Source: Nocardiopsis gilva YIM 90087 (GTDB lineage: Bacteria; Actinomycetota; Actinomycetes; Streptosporangiales; Streptosporangiaceae). From it: 64,000 nucleotides of DNA. The stretch is taken from positions 4,526,001 through 4,590,000 of the forward strand of contig NZ_CP022753.1 of the NCBI RefSeq assembly GCF_002263495.1, in the 5' to 3' direction. Positions 45,610-54,852 of the stretch are shown piece by piece. Both the position numbers and the translations under genes were made by a program. The notes under the pieces were generated by a model. The model ran no database searches. It was not told the DNA's origin and worked only from the letters and a program-made list of their open reading frames with translations. Within the stretch, counting starts at the first letter, position 1. Every line of letters begins with the position of its first letter.

Positions 45610-48489
45610 TCAGCCGTGCTTCGTCAGAGCCGTGCCGAGCGCCTCGCGGTACTCACGGTAGCGGCCCAGCTCCCGCTCCAACGGCGCGACGACCAGCTCA
45701 TCGGCGAGAGTGCGGACCTTCTCGGCACTGTCCCGCTCCACCTGGTCGCGCCGCTGGGTGGCGGCGACCGACACGAGGTTGCGACAACCCACATCGGTCA
45801 GCCACCCCACGGCGAGGGTCGCTGCGGCGACGGCGCCGGCGAAGCCGAGGTAGATGGGGTCGTCCAGGAGAGCGAAGCCGGTCAGGCCGCCCCCGATCCA
45901 GCTGACGAGCAGTGTGCCGATCCAGGCCAGGCCCACTCCTGCCACGGCCACCAGCGTGTACTGCACGATGCGCACGATCTGCCACCACAGCGGGGTGTTC
46001 TCGGGGTCGGGCACGGTCTCGCTGATCGCGTTGCCCAGGCCGACCGGAAGGTCGCGGAGGTTACCGCGGGCCGCCGCGCGCAACCGCTTGGGCCACGGCG
46101 CGGGAAGGGAGCCGCCGACGCTGTCGGCGATCTCGGCGGTCGCGGTCTCGATCTCGGCCTGGTGGGCGTCAACGGGACCGGCGACGCCGCGCTCGTCGTC
46201 GTCGCTGTGGAAACCCATCCGGATCGCGCGCAGGGGGTCCCGGCGGAGCTTGCGCGCCCACCGCGTGACCGGCCAGCCCACGCGCCTGCACCCGCGGCGC
46301 TCGTGGGCGGTCTCGGTGGTGTCGGCGATGGCGGAGACACCGCTCGCCGCCAGCAGGTCGGTGACCAGGCGCAGGCGGCCCGCCTCGGACACGCTCGGCG
46401 CCTCGGTGGAGCCCTGGTAGCGCTCGAAGCCGCCGATGACCTGGTCGAGGTCGGCGACGAGCCGGTCGATCAGCGCCCGGCGCTCGGTGACCGTCTCGAT
46501 GAGCAGCTCGCGCAGGCCACGGACGCCCTGGCCGGTGAGGACGGAGGTGGTGAGCACGCGCGGCTGCACGCCGGACTCGGTCTCCAGCAGCCGCCGGAGG
46601 TCGGTGAGGAGCTCCTCGAGCTCGTCGTGTTCGACCCGGTCGACCTGGTTGAGGACGGCCACCGTGACCGCGCCGTACCCGGACATCTCTCTCAGGTAGC
46701 GGTGGTGCACGGCGGCGTCGGCGTACTTCTGCGGGTCGAGGACCCAGATCAGCAGGTCGGCGGCGCCGATGAGGCGGTCGGCCTCGGCGGTGTGCATGGC
46801 CCGGACGGAGTCGTGGTCCGGCAGGTCGAGCAGGATCAAGCCGCTGAGCTCGGAGTTGTCGCTGTCGAGCACGCTCGTCCGGGAGTGGCGGCACCGCCGC
46901 GGGACGCCGAGCCAGGTCAGCAGGCCGTCGGCGCCCTCGTTCCCCCAGACGCAGGCGTGCGCGGAGGAGGTGGTGGGCCGGGTGATGCCGACCCGGGAGA
47001 ATTCGAGCCCGCACAGGGCGTTGAAGAGCGACGACTTGCCGCTTCCGGTACCGCCCGCGAGCGCGACGACGGTGTGGTCGCCGGAGAGGCGGAGCCGCGC
47101 ACCCGCGTGGTCGAGCAGGTGGCGGGCGCGCGCGATGAGTTCGGGGTCGAAGTCCTCGCGGCCGATGGAGACGATCGTCGCCAGCGCGTCGAGGCGGGTG
47201 ATCAGCTCTTCGCGCGTGGTGGCGGGCATGGGCTGCCACGGGTCGTTCGAGCTGATGCGGTACTCGTCATCGTCATCGTCATCGTCATCGCCGTCGCCGA
47301 CGGCCGATGACGTCCAGGCGGGCTCGTCGTCGGCGTGCTCCTGCGCCTCCTCCGTGGCGGAGGCTTCGGTGCCGTCCGCGTCCTGGGCCGCCTCCGTGTG
47401 CGGCGCCTTGGTGCCGTCGCCAGCTGGCGTCTTCCCGGCCACCTTGTCCATGGCGCTGAGGACGGCCTCGGAGAGCGCCGGGATCGGGCCGGTACGGCGT
47501 CCGGCGATCTTCGAGGTCTCGCTGTCGGCCTCGGTCAGCGCGTCCACCCAGGCGGCGAGCCGGTCGGGGTCGTCGGGATCGGCCCGTTCGCCAGCGGCGC
47601 TCTGGCTGTTGTCGTCCGGAGTGTGCGGGGCAGCGGCGTCGCCGTCGGGTTGGGTCGGCGCCACCGCGCGCTTCTTGGGGGCGGCGTGCCGACCACCGCC
47701 GGACGGACGCTCGGCGCGGGCGCCGTCCGTCCGCTCAGCCGCATGGCCGTTCTCGCTGCTCTCGCTGCTCGCACTGTCCTGCGCGTGCTCCCCGTCCCGC
47801 CCGCCCTGGCCGTCGGGACCGGTCGGGCCGTCAGTCGTATCGGCGGCCTCCGCAGCGGCCTCCGATGCCGACGAACCCATGGCAGCCTGCGGACCTGTGC
47901 CGGGGCGCACGCTGCTGACCGGAGCCGCGTCCGTACGCCAGCCCGCCCCGTCGTCCGGGTCGGCGAGCAGGTCGGGGTTGGCCCTGCGCCGTGCGCGGCC
48001 CTCGCCGACGCGGTCGACGGCGCGGCGCAGTGACGGGTAGGCGCCCGATGACGTCTCCTCGACCGCCGAGGCTGTGGCGGCGTCGGCCGCGCCTCCGGTG
48101 GCCTCCTCACCCGCGGCGTCCGGGCCCACTGCCTGCCCGGGGTGGTCGGTCGACGGCTGTCCCCCGCGCTCGTCCGCGAGGGTGGGGTGCGGGCCGGACT
48201 GCATGTCGACGGCCCGGCGCAGCGCCGGGTAGGAGCCCGGCTCCGGCTCCGCGGGACGGTTCGGCGGCCAGGCGTTGCCCGCCGGCGCCGCCCATCCGGC
48301 GTCCCTCCTGGCCTTGGCCGGGAGGACGTAGCCCGTCCACTGGTCGTCCCCGCGTGCGCGGTGGGCGCTCTCGGGCGCCTCCGGTGCGTCCCGCGCGGTG
48401 TCCGAGGCGGGGGACGCGCCACTATCGGCCTGGGGTCCCGCCACGTCTGGTTCCTCATCTGCGTGAGCGGGGTTCCGCTGAGTCGTCAT
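45610..48489 (-). CDS. Dynamin-like GTPase with acidic N-terminal region and membrane helices
   Basis: 959 residues. The first ~400 are disordered and acidic (Ala/Glu/Asp-rich), ending in a run of eight aspartates at about 400-408. The GTPase domain follows: G1 GGTGSGKSSLFNAL (about 478), a G2-like TRPTTSSAHA, G3 DLPDHDS, and G4 NQVD. Two hydrophobic segments lie at about 840-900 (YTLVAVAGVGLAWIGTLLVSW). Such bacterial dynamin-type GTPases act on membranes. Its ATG overlaps the stop of the next GTPase gene by four bases (ATGA), so the pair is translationally coupled and probably forms a heteromer. Confidence 0.85.
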   Translation of the reverse strand: MTTQRNPAHADEEPDVAGPQADSGASPASDTARDAPEAPESAHRARGDDQWTGYVLPAKARRDAGWAAPAGNAWPPNRPAEPEPGSYPALRRAVDMQSGPHPTLADERGGQPSTDHPGQAVGPDAAGEEATGGAADAATASAVEETSSGAYPSLRRAVDRVGEGRARRRANPDLLADPDDGAGWRTDAAPVSSVRPGTGPQAAMGSSASEAAAEAADTTDGPTGPDGQGGRDGEHAQDSASSESSENGHAAERTDGARAERPSGGGRHAAPKKRAVAPTQPDGDAAAPHTPDDNSQSAAGERADPDDPDRLAAWVDALTEADSETSKIAGRRTGPIPALSEAVLSAMDKVAGKTPAGDGTKAPHTEAAQDADGTEASATEEAQEHADDEPAWTSSAVGDGDDDDDDDDEYRISSNDPWQPMPATTREELITRLDALATIVSIGREDFDPELIARARHLLDHAGARLRLSGDHTVVALAGGTGSGKSSLFNALCGLEFSRVGITRPTTSSAHACVWGNEGADGLLTWLGVPRRCRHSRTSVLDSDNSELSGLILLDLPDHDSVRAMHTAEADRLIGAADLLIWVLDPQKYADAAVHHRYLREMSGYGAVTVAVLNQVDRVEHDELEELLTDLRRLLETESGVQPRVLTTSVLTGQGVRGLRELLIETVTERRALIDRLVADLDQVIGGFERYQGSTEAPSVSEAGRLRLVTDLLAASGVSAIADTTETAHERRGCRRVGWPVTRWARKLRRDPLRAIRMGFHSDDDERGVAGPVDAHQAEIETATAEIADSVGGSLPAPWPKRLRAAARGNLRDLPVGLGNAISETVPDPENTPLWWQIVRIVQYTLVAVAGVGLAWIGTLLVSWIGGGLTGFALLDDPIYLGFAGAVAAATLAVGWLTDVGCRNLVSVAATQRRDQVERDSAEKVRTLADELVVAPLERELGRYREYREALGTALTKHG
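47265..47290. repeat. Hexanucleotide tandem repeat (Asp run)
   Basis: About 4.3 copies of CGTCAT (minus strand ATGACG) encode the poly-aspartate run of the GTPase. It can expand or shrink by slippage without shifting the frame. Confidence 0.8.
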
Positions 48490-50342
48490 CGCGCAATCTC
48501 AAGGTCGTACGTGGCCTGGGTCAGCTGGACGGCATCGGCTTCTTGGGGCAGTCCCGCGGCGGTCAGGGCGTCGGTGAAGCCCGTGCGCTCGTGTTCCAGC
48601 AACTCGGTGACGCACCGCTGCAGGTCGTCGCGTGCCATCGTGCCAATGTTACGCAGCGATTCGGCCCCGAAGAGCCCTTTCAGCAATCGCTGTGGGGGCG
48701 GTCCCCCGGAACGCGGTGTCGTCGACTCCACCGACGCGTATCCCAGCAGATCGACGATGAGGACAAGAGTGAACGCGGTGGCATCGAAGGTGACGAACCG
48801 GGCGACGGACCGCTTGGTGGCGCCGTCGGCGGCGACCATCTCCGTCACGCGTTTCTGCCAGCCCGAAATCGCCTCCCGCACACGGCGGGCCAGGTCGCCG
48901 GTGGAGTCGTCGCCCCGGGCGGACTCCGCGAGCGCCCCCGCGCCGTGGACCTCCTCCCACCGCTCGGTGACCTGCTCGGCCGCGCGCTCCGCCGCGGACA
49001 CGATGAGGGCCTGCAGGCTGTCGCGGACCGCGCCCTGCAGGGCGTTCACGCGCGCGGCGGCGTCGTCGGACGTCTTCGCCTTGCGTTTGCCGCGGATCCG
49101 CATGGTGCGGGCGAGTTCGCCGCTGGCCGCGATGTCCTGCCAGCGGGCCAGCAGGTTGCCGCGCAGCAGCGACCCGTCCTGGACGGACCGGCCCACGTCG
49201 GAGATCGCGGTGGCGTAGGCGGTGTTCACCGCCTTCTCCAGGACCCGGCCGACCTCGACCTGCCGCTCGACCTGCTTGGCCAGTTCGGGGACGCGGGTGC
49301 GGAAGCTGTCGATGACCCCGATGAAGGTGCGCCGCGAGACGCGGTCGCGCTGGGCGAGGTCACCCGCGACGTCGGCGAGGTAGCCGCGGATCCGGTCGGC
49401 GGTGTTGGCGGTGAAGCGCTCACCCGCGATCTGGTCGGTCTCGGGGATGTGGAACCGGGCCGCGTTGCCGAGGCCGTTGGCGTCCAGCATCGCGCCGAAG
49501 TGTTCGGTCAGCTGCTGGTGGCCGCGCTCGGGCACACGGGAGAGCACCACCGCGAGTGAGGTGTCCCGGTCGCGGGCGACCTGCAGGAACTCCCACACCC
49601 GGGCATCGGCGTAGCGGCGGCTGGTGGTGACGAACACCCACAGGTCGGCGGCGTCCAGGAACTTCGAGGCGAATTCGTGGTGCGCCGCGACCGCGGAGTC
49701 GACGTCGGGGGTGTCCAGCAGGGCGACCCCCTCGGGCATGCACTCGCTGGCGGCCAGCACCAGCATGCCGTCCTTGCCCGGCATGGCCAGCCCCTCCTGC
49801 CGGACGCGCGGCAGCGTGGGCAGGAAGGAGGACTCGTTGAACCAGTCGACATCGGCCGGGTTGCAGGCGAGCACCGGGCTGTTGGTGGTCGGCCGCCGCA
49901 CGCCGGTGGTGGTGACCTGTTCACCGACGAGGCTGTTGACGAGGGTGGACTTTCCGGCGCCGGTGGAGCCGGCGACGGCGATCAGCAGAGGGGTGTCGGG
50001 GCGGCGGACCCGCGGCAGCACGTAGTCGTCGAGCTGGTGCAGGACGTCGGCGCGCGCCGTCTCGCCCTCGGCGGCGCCGGGCAGGCCTTCGGCGAAGCCG
50101 ATGTCCCGGATGCTGGCGCGCAGCCCTTCCAGGACCTTCTCGAACCCGCTGTCGTCGGCGACCGCTCCGCGATGCTTGGCCTTGGAGGGGACGGGGGACC
50201 GAGCACGCTCATGCCGACCGGGCGTACTCCGTTTCGGGGCCGAGGCCGGCCCTGCTTTCGTTTCACCTGACCCTGTCGATTCCGGCGCAGCAGGCGGCCG
50301 GGGCATAGCGCTTCCGCCCTTCTCATCGGTCTTCGCGGTCAC
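48486..50342 (-). CDS. Dynamin-like GTPase, partner of the 959-residue GTPase
   Basis: 618 residues from a GTG at 50342. Disordered first 70 residues, then a GTPase domain with G1 AGSTGAGKSTLVNSL (about 125), a G2-like RRPTTNSP, G3 DTPDVDS; the usual G4 N/TKxD is not evident (VVLSRVPERG stands there), which questions base specificity. One hydrophobic segment near the C-terminus (DATAFTLVLIVDLLG). It overlaps cobA by the sequence GTGA and the next GTPase by ATGA, so three genes form one coupled unit. Role unknown; membrane remodelling is inferred from the family. Confidence 0.85.
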   Translation of the reverse strand: MTAKTDEKGGSAMPRPPAAPESTGSGETKAGPASAPKRSTPGRHERARSPVPSKAKHRGAVADDSGFEKVLEGLRASIRDIGFAEGLPGAAEGETARADVLHQLDDYVLPRVRRPDTPLLIAVAGSTGAGKSTLVNSLVGEQVTTTGVRRPTTNSPVLACNPADVDWFNESSFLPTLPRVRQEGLAMPGKDGMLVLAASECMPEGVALLDTPDVDSAVAAHHEFASKFLDAADLWVFVTTSRRYADARVWEFLQVARDRDTSLAVVLSRVPERGHQQLTEHFGAMLDANGLGNAARFHIPETDQIAGERFTANTADRIRGYLADVAGDLAQRDRVSRRTFIGVIDSFRTRVPELAKQVERQVEVGRVLEKAVNTAYATAISDVGRSVQDGSLLRGNLLARWQDIAASGELARTMRIRGKRKAKTSDDAAARVNALQGAVRDSLQALIVSAAERAAEQVTERWEEVHGAGALAESARGDDSTGDLARRVREAISGWQKRVTEMVAADGATKRSVARFVTFDATAFTLVLIVDLLGYASVESTTPRSGGPPPQRLLKGLFGAESLRNIGTMARDDLQRCVTELLEHERTGFTDALTAAGLPQEADAVQLTQATYDLEIAR

Positions 50343-51643
50343 CTGATCCGGTTCCCCTCGGGGGATTCGTCGCCACCGGAGCCGTCTGTCCGCACACGCG
50401 GCTCACCCGGTCCCTGGTGCAGTATGTCAAGTTCCCGGGCCGCATCCACCACTTCTCCAATGACGATGATGGCCGGAGGACGCACTCCGGAGTCCGCGAC
50501 TGCCTGCGCGACCGTCCCGAGCGTCGCGATGACCGTCCGCTGCGTGGGCAGCGTGGAGTCCTGGATCACGGCGACGGGGGTATCGGCCGCGCGCCCGTGC
50601 TCGGTCAGCGAAGCGGCGATGGCGCCGATGCGTTCCACGCCCATGAGTACCACGAGGGTTCCGTGCTGCCGCGCCAGCCCGGCCCAGTCGACGGTGGAGC
50701 GCCGGTCGCCCGGCGCGACGTGGGCGGAGACGACGTGCAGGTCCTGGGCGACGCCGCGGTGGGTGGGCGGGATGCCCGCGCTCGCGGGGCCGGCCAGCGC
50801 GCTGGTCACGCCGGGGACGATGCTGACCGGGACGCCGGCCGCGGCGCAGGCCGCCGCCTCCTCGCCGCCGCGGCCGAAGAGGAAGGAGTCGCCGCCCTTG
50901 AGCCGCACGACGAACCGGCCGTCGAGCGCGCGCTCGACGAGGATGCGGTTGATCTCGTCCTGCTTCATGGAGCGGCCGTAGGGGATCTTGGCGGCGTCGA
51001 CGATCTCGACGTCGGCGGGCAGGCGGTCCAGCAGGGAGGTCGGGGCCAGCCGGTCGACCACGACGACGTCGGCCTGGGAGAGCAGTTGGCTGCCGCGCAC
51101 GGTGATCAGGCCGGGGTCGCCGGGGCCGCCGCCGACCAGGGCGACGCCGCGCAGCGGTTCCCGGCCGCGGCGCGCGTCGAGCGTTCCGTCGGACAGGCCG
51201 TCGGTGACGGCGTCGCGCAGTCCGGCCGCCCGACGCGGGTCGCCGTTGGCCACCACGCCCACGGTCACGTCGCCCACTGTGCCGGTGGCGGGTGTCCACG
51301 CGGTGGCGGCGTGCCGGTCGTCGGCGCGGACGCACCACAGCCGGGCCGCTTCGGCCTCCTCGGCGACAGCGCTGTTGACCTCGGGGACGTCGGTCGCGGC
51401 GTGGACGAGCCAGAACGCACCGAGACGGCCGTCGCGCACGTCACCCGGCTCGAAGCCGCGCTGGTGCCAGGTGATGCGTCCGGAGGAGGCGAGGTCCTCC
51501 AGGGCCGCCGTGACCTCGGGCGCGATCACGGTCACCTTCGCCCCCGCCTCCAGGAGGTTGGGGACCCGGCGTTGGGCGACGCGGCCGCCTCCGACGACCA
51601 GAACGTCGCGCCCGTTCATGCGCAAGCCGAGAAGATACGTCAC
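50339..51643 (-). CDS. cobA: Uroporphyrinogen-III C-methyltransferase / precorrin-2 dehydrogenase
   Basis: 434 residues from a GTG at 51643 with GGAGG 9 nt upstream. The N-terminal 150 residues are the precorrin-2 dehydrogenase-like (CysG N) domain: VLVVGGGRVAQRRV binds NAD. From about 165 the SAM uroporphyrinogen methyltransferase follows: VALVGGGPGDPGLITVRG, VVRLKGGDSFLFGRGGEE, and GVTSALAGPASAGIPPTHRG. It makes precorrin-2 (and sirohydrochlorin) for siroheme and cobalamin. The ferrochelatase domain is not seen, so the last step needs CbiX or another enzyme. Confidence 0.95.
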   Translation of the reverse strand: MTYLLGLRMNGRDVLVVGGGRVAQRRVPNLLEAGAKVTVIAPEVTAALEDLASSGRITWHQRGFEPGDVRDGRLGAFWLVHAATDVPEVNSAVAEEAEAARLWCVRADDRHAATAWTPATGTVGDVTVGVVANGDPRRAAGLRDAVTDGLSDGTLDARRGREPLRGVALVGGGPGDPGLITVRGSQLLSQADVVVVDRLAPTSLLDRLPADVEIVDAAKIPYGRSMKQDEINRILVERALDGRFVVRLKGGDSFLFGRGGEEAAACAAAGVPVSIVPGVTSALAGPASAGIPPTHRGVAQDLHVVSAHVAPGDRRSTVDWAGLARQHGTLVVLMGVERIGAIAASLTEHGRAADTPVAVIQDSTLPTQRTVIATLGTVAQAVADSGVRPPAIIVIGEVVDAARELDILHQGPGEPRVRTDGSGGDESPEGNRIR

Positions 51644-52100
51644 CTGGGTTGACCTCCAGATCTGCGACCGTTTCCGAACGCGGGCCACGACGTGCCCGGG
51701 CCTGGTCGATCCGAATCCCCGCGATCGCTCCCCGGCGCCGTTCGCCCCCTGATCCGGCACGTGTCCCGCTGTTCCCTGCGCACCCGTGCTCGACAGTGAG
51801 GTGGGATGCGTCGATGCCCCAAAAAATACCGTGTCAAACCGGGGTTTCGCCCGCGCTCCCGCACATAACGCACGCCCGCGCCCTGCGGCGATCGCGGTAT
51901 CGGTCCCCTCTGTCCTTTCATAGCAGCATCGCCGAAACAGGGGGTTATCGGCCACCCACGTTACGACGTGACGAACACACCACGTGCGCTAACACCCGCG
52001 TGCGGGAGCGCCGCAGGCGGACCGGACACCCGCCCGGGAGCCGCCCTGCCCTGCAGGAACGGGCCACGACGGCCAGCCGGGCCGCGTCCGAAAGACGAGG
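51644..52100 (-). promoter_or_regulatory. Upstream region of cobA
   Basis: 457 bases without a credible gene. The A/T-richer part near 51800-51990 should hold the cobA promoter (minus strand). No cobalamin riboswitch box (GCCACTG, or its complement) was found here, so cobA may be constitutive or regulated for siroheme need. Confidence 0.35.
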
Positions 52101-52157
52101 GTGCCCCGGGAGGTGCGGCACCACCCGTCGATCGTGCCGCACCTCACCGCGGGGCAC
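52101..52157 (-). terminator. Terminator of bluB-cobT
   Basis: Nested hairpin: 8 bp outside (52101-52108 with 52150-52157) and 12 bp inside (52110-52121 with 52134-52145). It lies 60 bases after the stop codon on the minus strand. Confidence 0.85.
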
Positions 52158-52216
52158 GCCGAAGGCGGCAGGAACCCGGCCCGGCCGCACGGCGCAGCGC
52201 CCCGCGCTCCTTGCCG

Positions 52217-54658
52217 TCACGCCCGCTCGGAAACCCCGGCGGAGTCGAAGGTGGCGACACTGCGCAGCGCACGCGCCGCTCCCTGGAGCAGCGGGAGCGC
52301 GAGTAGCGCACCCGAGCCCTCGCCCAGGCGCATCTCCAGGTCCACCAGGGGCTGCAGGCCGAGGTGCTCCAGCGCCACGCTGTGCCCCGGCTCGGCGGAC
52401 CGGTGCCCGGCGAAGCAGGCGTGGTGCACCTCGGGGGCGATGGCCGACGCCGCGAGAGCAGCGGCACCGGCGATCACACCGTCGAGCAGCACCGGGACTC
52501 TGAGGGCGGCGGCGCCGAGGATGAACCCGGCGAGCGCGGCGTGCTCCAGGCCGCCCACGGCGGCGAGCACGCCGACCGGATCGTGGGACTCGACCGCGTT
52601 GACCGCCAGCGCGCGGCGGACCACCTCGATCTTGTGCTCGTGCATGGCGTCGTCCACGCCGGTGCCGCGCCCGGTCACCTCGGCCGGGTCGACGCCGGTG
52701 AAGGCGGCGATCAGCGCGGCGGAGGCGGTCGTGTTGGCGATGCCCATGTCGCCGGTGATCAGGCAGCGGTTGCCCGCCGAGGACAGGTCGCGGGCGACCT
52801 CGATCCCCGCCTCGATGGCGAACTCGGCCTGGGTGCGGGTCATGGCCGGGCCCTGGGTCATGTCGGCCGTGCCGCGGGCGACCTTGCGCGGCAGCAGCCC
52901 CGGGACCGTGGGCAGATCACCGGCGACACCGACGTCCACCACGGTCACCTCGGCGCCGACCTGCTCGGCGAAGGCGTTGGCGACGGCGCCCCCGGCAAGG
53001 AAGTTCTGCACCATCTGCCCGGTGACCTCCTGCGGCCAGGAGGTCACCCCCTGGGCGTGCACGCCGTGGTCACCGGCGAAGATCGCGACGGCGGCGGGCT
53101 CGGGGATCGGCGGCGGACACTCCCCCGCCAGCCCCGCGAGCCGAACCGAGACCTCCTGCAGCTCGCCGAGCGCGCCCGGCGGCACGGTCATGCGGGAATG
53201 CCGGTCCTCCGCCTCCCGCACGGCACGCTGGTTGAGGGGGCCGATGGCTGCGATGGTCTCCTCCAGCAGACTCGTCGGCTCTTCGCCGGGCAGGCCGCGT
53301 CGGCCGTAGTTGTCGCGGTGGACGGCCCAGGAGAGCGGGCGACGCTGGGCCCACCCGCCCAGGGCGAGTTCCGGCTCCGGGGGGAAGTCCTCCACGTAGC
53401 CGACGCACAGGTACGCCACGACCTGCAGGTGCGGGGGGAGGTCGAGGGCGCTCGCGACGTCGCGTTCGTCGAAGAAGCTCACCCAGCCGATCCCGACGCC
53501 CTCCGCGCGGGCGGCCAGCCACAGGTTCTGCACGGCCAGCGCCGTGGAGTAGGTGGCGGTCTGCGGTTGCGCGTGCCGCCCCAGGGTGTGCCGTCCGCCG
53601 CGGGTCGGGTCGACGGTGACGACGACGTTGATCGGCGTGTCCAGGATGGCCTCGACCTTGAGCCCGGAGAACGCGCGAGCGCGGGCGGCCGGGAGCGCGC
53701 GGGCGTATTCCTCGCGCTGGGTCTGGGCCAGCTCCTGGACGCGCGTGCGCACGTCGGGGTCCTCCACGATGAGGAAGTCCCAAGGCTGGGAGAAGCCGAC
53801 CGAGGGCGCCATGTGCGCGGCGGTGAGGATGCGCGTGAGGACCTCGTCGGGCACGGGGTCGGGGCGGAAGCCCATGCGGACGTCGCGGCGCTCGCGGATC
53901 GCCCGGTAGACCGCTTCGCGCTCCGCGTCGGCGTAGGTGTGCGGATCGTGGCCCGCGAGTGCTCTCCGCGGTGATGCGTCGGACGGCGACGGCCCCTTGG
54001 GCTCGGACTGCGGCGCGAACGGAGGCTCCTGCGACGACTCGGCGCGCTGCTCATAGGCGGCCGGACCGGCCGCGTAAGCCTCGACGGTGGTCGCGGGAAC
54101 GCGGTCGGGACCGCCTCCTCGCAGCGGGATGACGTTCGGTTCCAAAGGGGGTTCCGTTTCCTGTTCCTGTCCGGTTTCCTGGTGCGGTTCGGCCACGTAG
54201 GCCGACGGCGTGGTCGGGGGCGGAGGCACCGACTCGGAGGCCGCGGCGGATGTCGTCGACGTCGGCTCCCGCTCGGACTCGGGCGCGGGGTCGGCGGACG
54301 TGTCAGCGGGAGCGGCAGACCGGTCGGCCGACTCAGCCTCCGGTTCCGGCTCCGGTACCGGCTCGGGCTCCGGTGGCGGCGCCGCCGCGGGTTCGGGCCT
54401 GGCATAGGGCCCGGGCACGGGCTGCCGTTTCTCCGGCGTGTGGAACGGGTTGGGTCGCGGTGCGGTTCCTCCGGAACCTGTCACGGGTCCCGTGGGCGCC
54501 CCCGCGCCCCGGCCCGCCTCCGGGAGACCGTCGAGCAGTCCCCGCGCGGTCGCCTCACGGGCGCCGCGCGGGACATCACGGGCGGGACGACGTGCGGAGT
54601 CCCGGTTGTCCTTGGCTCCCCGTCGTCCGGAATAGCGGCGCTTGTCGTCACCGGTCAT
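52217..54658 (-). CDS. cobT: BluB-CobT fusion (DMB synthase and DMB phosphoribosyltransferase)
   Basis: 813 residues. About 1-235 is a low-complexity Pro/Glu/Ala region; 240-450 is a flavin-dependent BluB domain (AVYRAIRERRDVRMGF, APSVGFSQPWDFLIVED, NLWLAARAEGVGIGWVSFFD); about 460-813 is CobT (FAGDHGVHAQGVTSWPQEV, TGDMGIANTTASAAL, GRGTGVDD, RLGEGSGALLALPLL with the catalytic glutamate near 781). BluB breaks down FMN to dimethylbenzimidazole and CobT activates it with nicotinate mononucleotide, so one chain makes and activates the lower ligand. A 21-codon ORF overlaps its start. Confidence 0.93.
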   Translation of the reverse strand: MTGDDKRRYSGRRGAKDNRDSARRPARDVPRGAREATARGLLDGLPEAGRGAGAPTGPVTGSGGTAPRPNPFHTPEKRQPVPGPYARPEPAAAPPPEPEPVPEPEPEAESADRSAAPADTSADPAPESEREPTSTTSAAASESVPPPPTTPSAYVAEPHQETGQEQETEPPLEPNVIPLRGGGPDRVPATTVEAYAAGPAAYEQRAESSQEPPFAPQSEPKGPSPSDASPRRALAGHDPHTYADAEREAVYRAIRERRDVRMGFRPDPVPDEVLTRILTAAHMAPSVGFSQPWDFLIVEDPDVRTRVQELAQTQREEYARALPAARARAFSGLKVEAILDTPINVVVTVDPTRGGRHTLGRHAQPQTATYSTALAVQNLWLAARAEGVGIGWVSFFDERDVASALDLPPHLQVVAYLCVGYVEDFPPEPELALGGWAQRRPLSWAVHRDNYGRRGLPGEEPTSLLEETIAAIGPLNQRAVREAEDRHSRMTVPPGALGELQEVSVRLAGLAGECPPPIPEPAAVAIFAGDHGVHAQGVTSWPQEVTGQMVQNFLAGGAVANAFAEQVGAEVTVVDVGVAGDLPTVPGLLPRKVARGTADMTQGPAMTRTQAEFAIEAGIEVARDLSSAGNRCLITGDMGIANTTASAALIAAFTGVDPAEVTGRGTGVDDAMHEHKIEVVRRALAVNAVESHDPVGVLAAVGGLEHAALAGFILGAAALRVPVLLDGVIAGAAALAASAIAPEVHHACFAGHRSAEPGHSVALEHLGLQPLVDLEMRLGEGSGALLALPLLQGAARALRSVATFDSAGVSERA

Positions 54659-54720
54659 GATGTTCCTCCGGCGGAACCGGCCACGGCACCGCCCCAGCCG
54701 GTCGCGTGTCTCTTCGGCAT
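54655..54720 (-). CDS. 21-residue ORF coupled to bluB-cobT
   Basis: ATG 54720 with AAGGGGGAG just before it opens MPKRHATGWGGAVAGSAGGT plus Ser, then a TGA that overlaps the cobT ATG by four bases (ATGA). The ribosome site is better than that of the fusion gene itself, whose start lies after CGGAGGAAC in the same ORF. It could be a translational-coupling leader or a small protein. Confidence 0.55.
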   Translation of the reverse strand: MPKRHATGWGGAVAGSAGGTS

Positions 54721-54852
54721 GTACTCCCCCTTAGTCACCGGCGCCGAGGTCTCCTCGCCCCCAGGCGCGTCCGGCCCTCGGCTCCGCACCCATCCATTCG
54801 AGATCACCATCAGCGGGCACCGGACACAAGACGCTTTTTGCCTCCAACTCGG

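Noticed and set aside
51945-52220. A 91-codon minus-strand frame between cobA and bluB-cobT
   Set aside because: Arg/Val-rich, no ribosome site, and it overlaps a strong terminator.
54721-54852. Cobalamin riboswitch before the BluB-CobT gene
   Set aside because: No GCCACTG box, no GGGAA...CCGGTG pattern; only the cbiM leader has them.
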